Assembly: GCF_014646755.1 (NCBI RefSeq)
Contig: NZ_BMNW01000002.1
Span: 370,035-434,034, forward strand
From: Pseudomonas asuensis
GTDB lineage: Bacteria; Pseudomonadota; Gammaproteobacteria; Pseudomonadales; Pseudomonadaceae
Length of the DNA: 64,000 nucleotides
Reading direction: 5' to 3'
In this document: positions 53,701 through 63,933 of the stretch, piece by piece
Layout: every line of letters begins with the position of its first letter
How positions within the stretch are numbered: position 1 is the first letter of the stretch
Notes under the pieces: generated by a model
The model's database searches: none
The model's input: only the letters and a program-made list of their open reading frames with translations
What the model was told of the DNA's origin: nothing
Made by a program: the position numbers and the translations under genes

Positions 53701-55161
53701 TATCACCGCATCGAAATCGGTGCGCGACAGTGCCGCATAGGGATCGGCCCGGCGGATCAGGGCAAATAACGCGTCCTCCTCCCATTCACGGCATGCCGTT
53801 TCGGCCACAATCTGCTGTGCCAAGACATCCAGTGGTTGCTGAGGGATACTCAACGCATCCAGCTCTCCACGCCGAATGCAATCTAGCAGTGCCGCACATT
53901 CGACGAGATCGTCCCGTGATGTTGGAAACAATCGCCCTTTCGGAACGCCACCAACATGGTGGTTTGAGCGGCCCACGCGCTGAAGAAACGCCGCAATGGA
54001 TCGAGGCGAGCCGATCTGACAGACCAGTTCAACATCGCCAATATCGATACCCAGCTCCAACGATGCGGTGGCCACCAGTACCTTAAGCTCACCATGCTTA
54101 AGGCGCTGCTCAGCTTCAAGCCGCTGCTCTCTGGCCAGACTGCCATGATGAGCAGCCACCACTTGATTGCCAAGCCGGTCCGTTAAGTGCCGCGCCACAC
54201 GCTCAGCCATACGACGGGTATTGACGAACACAAGCGTGGTCCGGTGGGCCTCAACCTGCTCGGTCAACCGAGCATAAATACTTTCCCATGCTTCATTGGA
54301 CATTACGGGTTGCAAAGGGACAGGGGGCACCTCAATGGCAAGATCCCGTTTACGGTCATGTCCAATGTCGATAACCGTACATGACCTTTCCTGGCCTGCT
54401 TCATCACGCCCCACCAGAAAGCGCGCAACAGCGCCAATAGGCTTTTGTGTTGCCGACAACCCAATCCGTACCAGAGGCCGCTTGCATAACGCCTCAAGAC
54501 GCGCAAGGGAGATGCTCAGGTGACTGCCCCGCTTCCCACCAGCAACAGCATGGATTTCGTCCACAACCACACTTCGGACCGTGCCCAGCATGGCCCTACC
54601 CGAGTCTGAACCCAGCAAGACATAAAGCGACTCAGGCGTAGTCACGAGAATGTGTGGAGGCCGCTTGCGCATAGCGTTGCGCTCGCGCGGTGGCGTATCG
54701 CCTGTTCTAACGGCCGTTCTAACAGTAATGGATGGCAGGCCACTACGTTCAAGTTCAGCGGTAATGCCCGCTAAAGGCCTTTCAAGATTGATCTGGATAT
54801 CGTTTGATAACGCCTTGAGGGGCGATACATAGACCACCCAGGTTTCATCCGGCAATACCCCGCTCTGCTCAACACCGTGGCATATCAATTCATCAATCGC
54901 AGCCATAAAGGCCGTGAGGGTCTTGCCAGAGCCAGTCGGGGCCGCTACCAGCGTCGACTGACCGGCCTTGATGGCAGGCCATGCACACCGTTGCGCTTCT
55001 GTGAGATCAGTAAAGGTGTGCGAAAACCAGGATTGTACGGCAGGATGAAAACCTGACAGGACAGCATGGCTGGAATCAGCCAGTAGACAGGGCTGCTTAG
55101 ACGAAGCCGGACGAGTGGGGTTATCCACCTCGCCCGGCTTACCAGGGAACGCTTGAGTCAA
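50731..55161 (-). CDS. lhr: Large ATP-dependent helicase Lhr
   Basis: 1476 residues (E. coli Lhr 1538). Walker A APTGSGKT (74-81), DEIH box in VVVDEIHAV around 195-203, motif III-like GLSATQKP, and motif VI QRVGRSNH. After the two RecA domains come the winged-helix and large C-terminal region of the family, with LPDYGFHWLDDLCRSGRIVW and later the DUF4172-like beta-barrel. It is a 3'-5' DNA helicase with a proposed role in DNA repair. The TTG start 55161 has only a weak Shine-Dalgarno, so the true start may be a little further in. It begins 10 bases after an MFS gene, an unusual neighbour. Confidence 0.94.
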   Translation of the reverse strand: MTQAFPGKPGEVDNPTRPASSKQPCLLADSSHAVLSGFHPAVQSWFSHTFTDLTEAQRCAWPAIKAGQSTLVAAPTGSGKTLTAFMAAIDELICHGVEQSGVLPDETWVVYVSPLKALSNDIQINLERPLAGITAELERSGLPSITVRTAVRTGDTPPRERNAMRKRPPHILVTTPESLYVLLGSDSGRAMLGTVRSVVVDEIHAVAGGKRGSHLSISLARLEALCKRPLVRIGLSATQKPIGAVARFLVGRDEAGQERSCTVIDIGHDRKRDLAIEVPPVPLQPVMSNEAWESIYARLTEQVEAHRTTLVFVNTRRMAERVARHLTDRLGNQVVAAHHGSLAREQRLEAEQRLKHGELKVLVATASLELGIDIGDVELVCQIGSPRSIAAFLQRVGRSNHHVGGVPKGRLFPTSRDDLVECAALLDCIRRGELDALSIPQQPLDVLAQQIVAETACREWEEDALFALIRRADPYAALSRTDFDAVIAMLCEGYTNRRGARTSYVHRDAVNGLLRGRRGGKMTAVMSGGTIPESGDFSVVLEPQGHSVGTVNEDFAIESLAGDIFQLGNTSYRIRKIENGRVRVEDAGGQPPNIPFWHGEAPGRTDELSQGVSRLRQELDARLSDPASAIDWLMAEKELPLAAAEQIVSYLGRVRQVLGALPTRQMLVMERFFDEAGGMQLIIHSPYGSRINRAWGMALRKRFCRSFNVELQAAATEDALILSLSTRHSFPLEDVWCYLHSNTAEHVLIQALLDAPIFGIRWRWNATTALALPRFTAGRKVATQVQRMRSEDLLATVFPDQTACLENIAGEREVPEHPLVRQTLRDCLQDSMDGMGWLALLRNIEAGTVETQVRDLPAPSPLAAEILTARPYAFLDDAPVEERRTLAVMNRRWADSVSGDDLGALDIKAIDSVREEAWPQARDADELHEALMGLSCMTETEVAAEKSWKPLLTKLIKAGRVYRVSTSQRIFWVPTERVGLLKQVYPSITCEPDNVWLDELNDAGSAEDALVELVRARLTGFGPVTVDALSQQMGLPESDIMLSLLALERQGYVLRGCFTPGGAGEEWCERHLLARIHRYTVNQLRREIEPVSPADFMRFLFEWQHLTPDTQARGIEALSAILTQLEGYHVAAAGWESEVLPARLPDYGFHWLDDLCRSGRIVWARLDTLNKASGGFVRASPIVLLPRHELATWSALSVSLAEPELSPRAQKVVEALSHHGALFFDELMSKARLLRTELEHALGELVNVGMVNADSFAGLRALLLPAAKRGSHTSSRRSRVPLYGGMDDAGRWALIRRPVEEVSPRVSRQPQWDDKVVEHIAWVLLRRYGVISWRLLEREADALPSWRDLLRIYHRLEARGEIRGGRFIAGLSGEQFALPEAVTLLRAVRARPAAERYIRLAAVDPLNLVGTLLPGAKVPAVIGNRVLFKEGLPIAAWVAGKFKCLLPLEPEEEQKARLILIRGESSLDTRMSKVYE

Positions 55162-55171
55162 ACCATAAAGC

Positions 55172-56665
55172 TCAATTGTCTACCAGCGACAAAGGTCGTG
55201 CGACAGACTCAAGTGATTTGCGCTCGGCCGCTACGCCCCAGATCGACTGCACTATACCTGCAGCAATCATGAGACTGGCGCCAATGGCATAGCCGTAGAA
55301 CACATTGACTCGGCTACCACTCTCAATCAACTGGCCAAACAGGGTCGGGCCAATAATCCCGCCAAGGCCGGTACCAAAGGCATAGAACACGGCAATTGCC
55401 AAGGCCCGGATCTCTAACGGGAATGTTTCCGCTACGGTCAGATAGGCGGAGCTCGCTGCAGCGGAAGCGAAGAAGAAGATAACCATCCAGGCAATCGTCT
55501 GAGTCGTCGCATCCAGCATACCCTGCTGGAACATGTAGCCTGTAATGATGAGCAGTACACCTGAGATAGCATAGGTTGAGCTGATCATAATCCGGCGACC
55601 AACTACATCGAAGAGGCGCCCCAGCAGCAGTGGACCGCAGAAGTTACCTAGCGCAAAAGGCAAGACATACCAGCCAACGCTCTCGGATGGCACCCCATAG
55701 AAATCCGTCAGCACCAATGCGTAAGTAAAGAAAATCGCATTGTAGAAAAAGGCCTGTGCTGTCAGTAATGTCATGCCTACCATCGCACGCTGACGATGCA
55801 CGACAAACAGGCTTTGGAAAACCTCCTTGAGCGGCGTGTGGTCCCGGCCACGCATGCGCAGGTGAAACTTGGGATCGACTGGCTCAAGTTTGTAGCCTTC
55901 GGCCTCGAAGCGTTTCTCGATGTTATCGACAATTCGCTTGGCCTCTTCCGGTTCGTTATGGATCATGAGCCAACGCGGACTCTCAGGTATCCACATCCGC
56001 ATAAACAGAATGATCAGTCCAAGCACCGCACCGATCCCGAAGCACACCCTCCATCCCATATCGCCTGGAAGCAGATCGGGGTCCAGAAACACGATAGAGC
56101 CCATAGCTCCCAAGGCTGCACCAATCCAGAAAGAACCATTGATGGTCAGGTCAACCCAGCCACGATAGCGTGCCGGCGTGAACTCCTGAATAGTAGAGTT
56201 GATGGCCGTGTACTCGCCGCCAATGCCTGCGCCCGTCAGGAAGCGGAACAAAAGAAAGCTCCACAGGTTCCAGGAAAATGCTGTCAGAAACGTTGCGCCC
56301 ACATACACGAACAACGTGATAAAAAACAGCTTGCGTCGCCCCAGACGATCCGTCAGCCAGCCAAAGAACAGAGCCCCCAACACTGCACCAGCGATATAAA
56401 CCCCGCCTGCCAAGCCAATATCGGCACTTGTCAGCTGTAATGCCGGACTCGCCTTTAAAGCACCTGCAACCGAGCCTGCCAAAGTAACTTCGAGCCCATC
56501 CAGAATCCAGGTGATGCCTAGCGCCATGACCAGCAGGGTATGGAAACGCCCCCAGGGTAGACGATCAAGCCGAGCCGGAAGATTAGTCTCGTAGATATGT
56601 TCGTGCAGGTTTTTATCTGAAGGGGAATCCGCCTCGCGGACAGCGGAAACATCTGAGGCCGCCAT
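55172..56665 (-). CDS. MFS transporter (sugar-porter-like)
   Basis: 497 residues, 12 membrane helices. ITWILDGLEVTLAGSVAGAL in helix 1, GWLTDRLGRRKLFF in the 2-3 loop, and GAGIGGEYTAINSTIQEFTP in helix 4-5 place it near the sugar/aromatic-acid porters. A large cytoplasmic loop sits between helices 6 and 7. The frame extends 14 codons upstream; ATG 56665 with AGGA 8 bases before it is chosen. Divergent to a maltoporin-family gene 204 bases away, so the two may take up the same compound: porin through the outer membrane, MFS through the inner. Confidence 0.88.
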   Translation of the reverse strand: MAASDVSAVREADSPSDKNLHEHIYETNLPARLDRLPWGRFHTLLVMALGITWILDGLEVTLAGSVAGALKASPALQLTSADIGLAGGVYIAGAVLGALFFGWLTDRLGRRKLFFITLFVYVGATFLTAFSWNLWSFLLFRFLTGAGIGGEYTAINSTIQEFTPARYRGWVDLTINGSFWIGAALGAMGSIVFLDPDLLPGDMGWRVCFGIGAVLGLIILFMRMWIPESPRWLMIHNEPEEAKRIVDNIEKRFEAEGYKLEPVDPKFHLRMRGRDHTPLKEVFQSLFVVHRQRAMVGMTLLTAQAFFYNAIFFTYALVLTDFYGVPSESVGWYVLPFALGNFCGPLLLGRLFDVVGRRIMISSTYAISGVLLIITGYMFQQGMLDATTQTIAWMVIFFFASAAASSAYLTVAETFPLEIRALAIAVFYAFGTGLGGIIGPTLFGQLIESGSRVNVFYGYAIGASLMIAAGIVQSIWGVAAERKSLESVARPLSLVDN

Positions 56666-58087
<1,422 letters not shown>

Positions 58088-58093
58088 AGTAAC

Positions 58094-58133
58094 TTTATAG
58101 CCGTATCAAGCCATTAATTCCGATACGGCTATA
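58094..58133 (+). terminator. Intrinsic terminator of the maltoporin gene
   Basis: TTATAGCCGTATC-N14-GATACGGCTATAA, 13-bp perfect stem, followed by AAATTTC. Confidence 0.82.
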
Positions 58134-58261
58134 AAAATTTCACAGCTCAGAAGCAAACGATCTTAGTCCCTTCTATTCTAGAAAGAACTTTAAGTTTCTC
58201 CCTGGGTCCGTTCTACCAAGCCCACCTCTGACATTTGTCGGAATGACTTGGAGATAACGTC

Positions 58262-59566
58262 ATGAGCCATCTCGCCTGCGAGATGAACAGCGTGGATGCC
58301 TTTGCTCTAGACACCACTGACGGCCTCATCGAACGCTTCAAACAGGTTCGCGCCGCTACTGAAAAATTGTGTGCACCGCTTCAGACTGAAGACTACCTGA
58401 TCCAAAGCATGCCCGATGTCAGCCCTCCCAAATGGCATTTGGCTCACGTCACCTGGTTTTTCGAAGCCTTTATTCTCAAGCCCTTCATGCCGAGCTATAA
58501 AGCGCTCGATCCAGCCTACGATTATCTTTTCAACTCCTACTATGAAACCCACGGCACCCCTTTTCCACGAGCCAAGCGCGGCCTGATCTCTCGGCCAACG
58601 GTTGCAGAGGTCTATGCCTTTCGACAGTGGGTGGATCAGGCAATGGTTGGTTTACTCAGCGACCTGCCAAAGCAGCACAGTGCAGAAATTGCTCGTCGTA
58701 CAGAGCTGGGATTGCACCATGAGCAGCAACATCAAGAACTGTTGCTGATGGATATCAAGCATATTCTGGCCCAGAACCCTCTCCACCCGGTCTATCGGCA
58801 GGATCTAAAGCCAGGAGCGTCTACTGAGTCCGCACCTCTGAAATGGCACGCCTATCCGAGTGGTGTACGCCATATGGGACATAGCGGCAACGGCTTTGCC
58901 TTTGATTGCGAGACACCTCGCCATCGCGTCTTCGTCGATGAGTTTCAGCTGGCCAGCCGCCTGGTTACCAACGGAGAGTACATTGCGTTCATTGAAGACA
59001 ATGGCTATAGCCGCAGCGAGCTTTGGTTGTCGGATGGATTTAGTCAGGTTCGACAAGCCGGTTGGCAAGCGCCGCTCTACTGGGAGAACGTGAATGGCCG
59101 CTGGCACTCCATGGGCCTGGGTGGCCTGCAACCGGTCGATGAGCATGCGCCTGTCTGCCATATCAGCTTTTATGAAGCCGATGCCTATGCTACCTGGGCA
59201 GGCGCTCGCCTGCCGACCGAAGCAGAATGGGAAGTGGCTGCAGCGGGTCTGTCGCATGTGGGTAATTTCGTCGAGCAAGACCACCTGGCACCCGTTGCAT
59301 GCAGTGTTCAGGCTTCCGAACAGCCGCAACAGATGTTTGGTGATGTCTGGGAGTGGACAGGTAGCGCCTACCGCCCCTACCCCGGCTTTAAGCCGTTGGA
59401 TGGCAGCCTGGGCGAATACAACGGTAAGTTCATGTCTGGGCAGATGGTCTTACGAGGGGGTTGTTGCGCCACACCTGCTGATCACATTCGCGCTACCTAC
59501 CGTAATTTCTTTTATCCAACCATGCGTTGGCAATTTGCCGGCCTTCGCCTTGCAAAGGAGATCTGA
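58262..59566 (+). CDS. egtB: Ergothioneine biosynthesis protein EgtB
   Basis: 434 residues. N-terminal DinB_2 domain with histidines for the iron site in KWHLAHVTWFFEAF and LGLHHEQQHQELLLMDIKH. C-terminal FGE/sulfatase-modifying domain from about 190 (GFAFDCETPRHRVFVDEF, GARLPTEAEWEVAAAG, GDVWEWTGSAYRPYPGF). It is the non-heme iron enzyme that joins hercynine to a thiol (gamma-glutamylcysteine or cysteine) through a sulfoxide. No EgtA/EgtC genes adjoin, so it may use cysteine directly. GGAGA 7 bases before the ATG. Two bases separate it from egtD. Confidence 0.93.
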   Translation: MSHLACEMNSVDAFALDTTDGLIERFKQVRAATEKLCAPLQTEDYLIQSMPDVSPPKWHLAHVTWFFEAFILKPFMPSYKALDPAYDYLFNSYYETHGTPFPRAKRGLISRPTVAEVYAFRQWVDQAMVGLLSDLPKQHSAEIARRTELGLHHEQQHQELLLMDIKHILAQNPLHPVYRQDLKPGASTESAPLKWHAYPSGVRHMGHSGNGFAFDCETPRHRVFVDEFQLASRLVTNGEYIAFIEDNGYSRSELWLSDGFSQVRQAGWQAPLYWENVNGRWHSMGLGGLQPVDEHAPVCHISFYEADAYATWAGARLPTEAEWEVAAAGLSHVGNFVEQDHLAPVACSVQASEQPQQMFGDVWEWTGSAYRPYPGFKPLDGSLGEYNGKFMSGQMVLRGGCCATPADHIRATYRNFFYPTMRWQFAGLRLAKEI

Positions 59567-59568
59567 CC

Positions 59569-60528
59569 ATGGCTTTAGCGGTTCGCTTCTATGATCAGCA
59601 ACCAGATGTCGCTGGCGACTCCCTGCGTGAAGATGTCCTGAACGGCCTGGCAGCAGAGCCCAAAGTGATCGCGCCCAAGTACTTCTATGATCAGCGGGGC
59701 TCCGAGCTATTTGAAGCAATCACCGGTACACCGGAGTACTACCCGACTCGTACTGAGGAGCGCATCCTGACCGAGGCCGCCAATGACATTGCAGCCATCG
59801 CCGGTCCTGGTACGACGCTCATGGAATTGGGTAGCGGTGCCAGCCGCAAGGTTCGTTTGCTACTGGAAGCGCTGCGCCCCCAAAGCTACCTGGGCGTCGA
59901 TATCTCCCGCGACTTTCTGTTGTCCAGTACACACCGCCTGGCCGCGGATTACCCTTGGCTCGACGTAAGTGCATTGTGCACAGACTTTACCCAGCCGATG
60001 GAGCTCCCCCGCACACTAAGTCAGTCGCCAGTGCTGGCATTCTTTCCAGGCTCAAGCATTGGAAATTTCACACCGGTGGAAGCGCGCGCTTTTCTACGTA
60101 ACCTTCATCGACTATTGCCTCCCGGCAGTGGCCTGTTGATCGGCGTGGATCTGATCAAGAGCAAGGCCCGCCTGGAAGCTGCCTACAACGATGCGGAAGG
60201 AATCACTGCTGCTTTCAACCTCAATGTGCTGGAACGTATTTGTCGAGAACTGGATACCGACCTGGACCCGTCGCGTTTCAGTCACTATGCCTTCTACAAT
60301 GAGCAGCAGTCTCGAATTGAAATGCACCTGGTCAGCCGGCGTGCCCAAACCATTCGCATCGAAGACCAGCGGTTCATGTTTCGCCAAGGCGAAACGCTCC
60401 ATACTGAAAACTCTTATAAATACAGCCTGAAAGGATTTGAAACCTTGAGTCGAGAGGCTGGATTTTCTCCCATTGCCGTGTGGAAAGACCCTGGCGCCCT
60501 CTTTAGCGTGCACTACCTGGGTAAGTGA
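59569..60528 (+). CDS. egtD: L-histidine N(alpha)-methyltransferase EgtD
   Basis: 319 residues, the usual EgtD length. SAM-binding MELGSGASRKVRLLLEAL, and FYDQRGSELFEAITGTPEYY at the N-terminus characteristic of the family. It trimethylates histidine to hercynine, the EgtB substrate. The open frame extends into egtB; ATG 59569 with AAAGGAG 8 bases upstream is the start. Together the two genes make the core ergothioneine pathway; a C-S lyase (EgtE) would be needed from elsewhere. Confidence 0.93.
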   Translation: MALAVRFYDQQPDVAGDSLREDVLNGLAAEPKVIAPKYFYDQRGSELFEAITGTPEYYPTRTEERILTEAANDIAAIAGPGTTLMELGSGASRKVRLLLEALRPQSYLGVDISRDFLLSSTHRLAADYPWLDVSALCTDFTQPMELPRTLSQSPVLAFFPGSSIGNFTPVEARAFLRNLHRLLPPGSGLLIGVDLIKSKARLEAAYNDAEGITAAFNLNVLERICRELDTDLDPSRFSHYAFYNEQQSRIEMHLVSRRAQTIRIEDQRFMFRQGETLHTENSYKYSLKGFETLSREAGFSPIAVWKDPGALFSVHYLGK

Positions 60529-60640
60529 TCTGACAGGTAAAGTCAATTTTCTTGCGCATGGCCAACAGTTAGGTTACTCATGATGCCGATGCGCCACTCT
60601 GGCGCAGACGCCAAGGCTAGGCTATTCCTATAGTGATATT

Positions 60641-60660
60641 TAACCGTTGCGGTTATTTTA
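60641..60660 (+). terminator. Possible weak terminator after egtD
   Basis: TAACCG-TTG-CGGTTA followed by TTTTA, about 110 bases past egtD. A stronger stem without T-run, TGCGCCA-CTC-TGGCGCA, is at 60590-60606. Confidence 0.35.
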
Positions 60661-60748
60661 AATAACTGTTTAGCGGAAATGAGCTGTAGAGCGCTCATGC
60701 GTCAGTATGAGTGTGTTATTTAGCAGACATGTCTGCAGGATTTAGCTT

Positions 60749-62572
60749 ATGAGTAACGGCGCTGCCCTCCCGCCTAATGAAGTTGAGCGCTTGGCCGCTT
60801 TGCGCAGTTCAAATTTGCTGGACAGCCCGGCTGACCCCGCATTTGACCATATAGCCGAAATTGCTACCGAACTCTTCGACGTGCCTATTGCCATCGTTTC
60901 GCTGGTGGATGAGCACCGGCAATGGTTCAAATCCATCCGTGGGCTCGACGCACAGGAAACGCCTCGGGATATATCGTTCTGCTCTCATGCCATCCTGGAT
61001 GAAAACATCATGCAGGTGCGTGATGCCCAGACCGACCCACGATTCAAGGATAACCCACTGGTAACCGGTAACCCCGGCATACGCTTCTATGCCGGCATTC
61101 CGTTACGGACCCACGAGGGCCTGGCCTTAGGCACCTTATGCCTGATAGATACCAACCCACGGTCTGAGCTCAGTGGTACCCAGGTACGACTTCTCAGTAA
61201 ACTACGTGACATGCTGATGGAGCGCATCGAGACGCTCCGCTCGCTTAGTTACGTAGACCCCGTCACTCAGCTTCCTAACCGCAGCCGGCTTCTAGAGGAT
61301 GCGGAATCAATGCTGCGCAGCTCCGAAGAGCTCCTAGCGGTCTCCATGGATGTCTTTGATCCGTTCTATTTGAACGGTCTGCTTAATGCACTTGGTCAGG
61401 ATCATTACGAAGGACTGCTGCAGTCCATTAAAGAGCGCCTGCTTTCCCTTCTGCCCCAGGGAATACGGTTGTACTCCATCGGGACGGCTCGCTTCGCCTT
61501 TTTGATCCACGGAATGTCTGACCTGCAAAGCAAGGAAGTGCTCGACTGCATCGAGCGCGGCATGACGGGCCTTATCGACTACAACGGTATTCCCATCGAA
61601 ACGCGCCCCGGCCTGGGCATCCTCAAACTCCAGCCAGGCGATACACGAGACTGGCTGAGAGCGCTGATATCGACAGCCGATGTAGCGCGTGAACGGCGTA
61701 TGGGAAGCCGCTATTACGACTCGGACCATGACTTGGCTCAGCAGCGAGCCTTTGCCTTGTTGAGCAGCCTGCCGGTGGCCCTGCACAGCGAAGGTCAGCT
61801 CTCCTTGTTTTATCAGCCCCGTGTAGACCTTAAGACAGGTACATGCCGTTGCGTAGAGGCTCTGCTACGTTGGGCTCACCCTAAACTGGGAGCCATTGGC
61901 CCTACCGAATTCATTGCGCTGGCTGAAAAGACGGCCTTGATTCGCTCCATCAGTTATTGGGTGATCGATGCCGTACTGAGTCAGTATGCACTTTGGAAGG
62001 CAGACGGCCATTGCTTCAATGTCTCGATCAATATCTCCTCCCACGACTTGGAAGACCCAAGCTTTGCCGAGCGTGTCGCGGAAAAGTTGGCCAAGCATGG
62101 CGTGCCGCCCACATGTGTAGAGTTTGAAGTGACGGAAAATTCGCTCATGTGCAACTTCGAGAATGCCCGAACTCAGTTGGATGCGCTCAGGCATTTGGGG
62201 TCATCCATCTCAATCGATGACTTTGGCACCGGATACAATAATCTGATTTACCTACGCCAGATCCCTACGGATTACATCAAGATCGATCAGAGCTTTATCC
62301 GTTGCCTGCCAGGTGATGAGAAGGACGCACTCATCGTACGGACCATGATTGAGCTGGCTCATGGATTGGGATATGAAGTCACGGCTGAAGGCGTAGAGAC
62401 ACCAGAGATCCTGGAGACGATACTGGCTTTGGGTTGTGATGAGGGTCAGGGTTATCACATCGCCAAGCCGATGGGCGCCATTGAACTTGAGGGCTGGCTC
62501 AAACGCCCTGGAACGTCTTACCTCTCTGGGCAGGATGGCTCGCCCTTTCCGTCCTCATACATGACGAATTAA
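60749..62572 (+). CDS. GAF-EAL cyclic-di-GMP phosphodiesterase with degenerate GGDEF
   Basis: 607 residues, cytosolic. GAF domain about 10-160 (AEIATELFDVPIAIVSLVDE, FYAGIPLRTHEGLALGTLCL). Degenerate GGDEF about 165-320: the VDPVTQLPNRSRL opening is kept, but GGDEF is replaced by TARFAF, so no cyclase activity. EAL domain about 340-590 with all key residues: E370 (EAL), N428, E463, D490-D491 (DDFGTGYNN), K511 and E547. It is therefore predicted to hydrolyse c-di-GMP under control of a small ligand bound by GAF. ATG 60749 with AGGA about 10 bases upstream. Confidence 0.9.
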   Translation: MSNGAALPPNEVERLAALRSSNLLDSPADPAFDHIAEIATELFDVPIAIVSLVDEHRQWFKSIRGLDAQETPRDISFCSHAILDENIMQVRDAQTDPRFKDNPLVTGNPGIRFYAGIPLRTHEGLALGTLCLIDTNPRSELSGTQVRLLSKLRDMLMERIETLRSLSYVDPVTQLPNRSRLLEDAESMLRSSEELLAVSMDVFDPFYLNGLLNALGQDHYEGLLQSIKERLLSLLPQGIRLYSIGTARFAFLIHGMSDLQSKEVLDCIERGMTGLIDYNGIPIETRPGLGILKLQPGDTRDWLRALISTADVARERRMGSRYYDSDHDLAQQRAFALLSSLPVALHSEGQLSLFYQPRVDLKTGTCRCVEALLRWAHPKLGAIGPTEFIALAEKTALIRSISYWVIDAVLSQYALWKADGHCFNVSINISSHDLEDPSFAERVAEKLAKHGVPPTCVEFEVTENSLMCNFENARTQLDALRHLGSSISIDDFGTGYNNLIYLRQIPTDYIKIDQSFIRCLPGDEKDALIVRTMIELAHGLGYEVTAEGVETPEILETILALGCDEGQGYHIAKPMGAIELEGWLKRPGTSYLSGQDGSPFPSSYMTN

Positions 62573-62585
62573 CCCAGGGCGAAGT

Positions 62586-62607
62586 TGGCCCTGCAGGAGC
62601 AGGGCCA
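62586..62607. terminator. Bidirectional hairpin between convergent genes
   Basis: TGGCCCTGC-AGGA-GCAGGGCCA, 9-bp stem, no T-run on either side. Confidence 0.6.
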
Positions 62608-62613
62608 CCCTAC

Positions 62614-63933
62614 TCACTCTGCGTCTGTCTTTTTACGCTTGAGGGGCGCCATACCATCCTGGCTCACTATTTTAGAGGCGCTGGGACGCTTGGGCCGTGG
62701 AGACGTTTTGGTTTTGGTTGCAGGCTTCTTAGTGTCAGTCTTTTTCTTCTTGGTACTGGCAGCCTTACCGGAGGCTTTGAGTTTTTTGGGCCCTTGGTAA
62801 GTACCTTTGAGCGGTTGTACCACACGACGCTCAAAACGTAGCTTCAAGTAGCGCTCAATGCTAGACATCAAATTCCAGTCGGTATGGCAAATCAACGAAA
62901 TTGCCACTCCCGCCTCGCCGGCACGCCCGGTACGGCCGATACGGTGTACGTACTCATCACCGCTACGTGGCATATCGAAGTTGATGACCAGATCCATGCC
63001 TTCGACGTCCAAGCCACGAGCGGCTACATCCGTAGCAACCAACACGGACACAGCGCCCTGCTTCAGTCGCTCCATAGCCAGCTTGCGGTCTTTCTGGTCC
63101 TTTTCGCCATGCAACACGAACACCTTGATATTGCTGGCCGTCAGGACACCGCCCAGACGATCAGCCTGTACGCGGGTATTGGTAAAGACGATGGCTTTAC
63201 GATAAGTCTCATGGGCAAGCAACCACTGGAGCAGGCGCTCCTTGTGAGCGACATCATCTGCCGTAATGATCTGCTGGGTCACCGCCTCGTTGAGTTCGCC
63301 GGTACGGTCAAGCATGAGCACTTCCGGCTCGCGCAGAACATGCTCGATAACAGTACGCAGAGTATTGCCGCCACTGGTAGCTGAAAACAGCAGCGTCTGC
63401 CGGGACTCTGAAGTGCACGCATCAGCCAGCTTGAGCACGTCCTCGGAAAAGCCCATGTCGAGCATCCGGTCTGCTTCATCGAGCACGAGAAAATCCACAT
63501 CGTCCAGCTCAAGGCCGCCGGTATTTAAATGCTCGATCAGCCGCCCAGGCGTTCCAATAAGGATCTCTGGATTCTTGCGCATTGCAGCGGCCTGCTCCTT
63601 GAAGCCCTCACCCCCAGTAATGAGTCCCGCCTTGAGGAAAGTGAATTGAGCAAAACGCTCGACTTCCTTAAGCGTCTGCTGGGCAAGCTCGCGTGTAGGT
63701 AAAAGAATCAGCGCCCGCGCACCCGCTTGAGGCTTGGGTTCAGACAACAGCCGGTGCAGAATCGGCAGCACGAATGCTGCCGTCTTGCCGCTGCCAGTAC
63801 GGGCAGTAACACGCAGGTCCCGTCCATCCAGCGCCGGGCCGATCGCCGCCTCCTGAACAGGGGTGGGCTTTTTGAATTTCAGCGTGTCCAGTGCCTTGAG
63901 CAGACGCTCGTGCAGGTCGAAATCGGAAAACAA
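62614..63933 (-). CDS. DEAD-box ATP-dependent RNA helicase
   Basis: 439 residues. Q motif PTPVQEAAI, Walker A ARTGSGKT, LDEADRMLDMG (DEAD), SAT, and HRIGRTGRAGEAG. The C-terminal ~70 residues are Lys-rich (KKKKTDTKKPATKTKTSPRP), as in the Pseudomonas orthologue, and probably bind RNA. The frame opens at TTG 63948, but GAGG in that first codon region is spaced 9 bases from TTG 63933, and starting there gives the usual (M)FSDFDLHERLLKAL. An RhlB/SrmB-type helicase for ribosome assembly or RNA decay; exact subgroup unsettled. Confidence 0.92.
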   Translation of the reverse strand: MFSDFDLHERLLKALDTLKFKKPTPVQEAAIGPALDGRDLRVTARTGSGKTAAFVLPILHRLLSEPKPQAGARALILLPTRELAQQTLKEVERFAQFTFLKAGLITGGEGFKEQAAAMRKNPEILIGTPGRLIEHLNTGGLELDDVDFLVLDEADRMLDMGFSEDVLKLADACTSESRQTLLFSATSGGNTLRTVIEHVLREPEVLMLDRTGELNEAVTQQIITADDVAHKERLLQWLLAHETYRKAIVFTNTRVQADRLGGVLTASNIKVFVLHGEKDQKDRKLAMERLKQGAVSVLVATDVAARGLDVEGMDLVINFDMPRSGDEYVHRIGRTGRAGEAGVAISLICHTDWNLMSSIERYLKLRFERRVVQPLKGTYQGPKKLKASGKAASTKKKKTDTKKPATKTKTSPRPKRPSASKIVSQDGMAPLKRKKTDAE

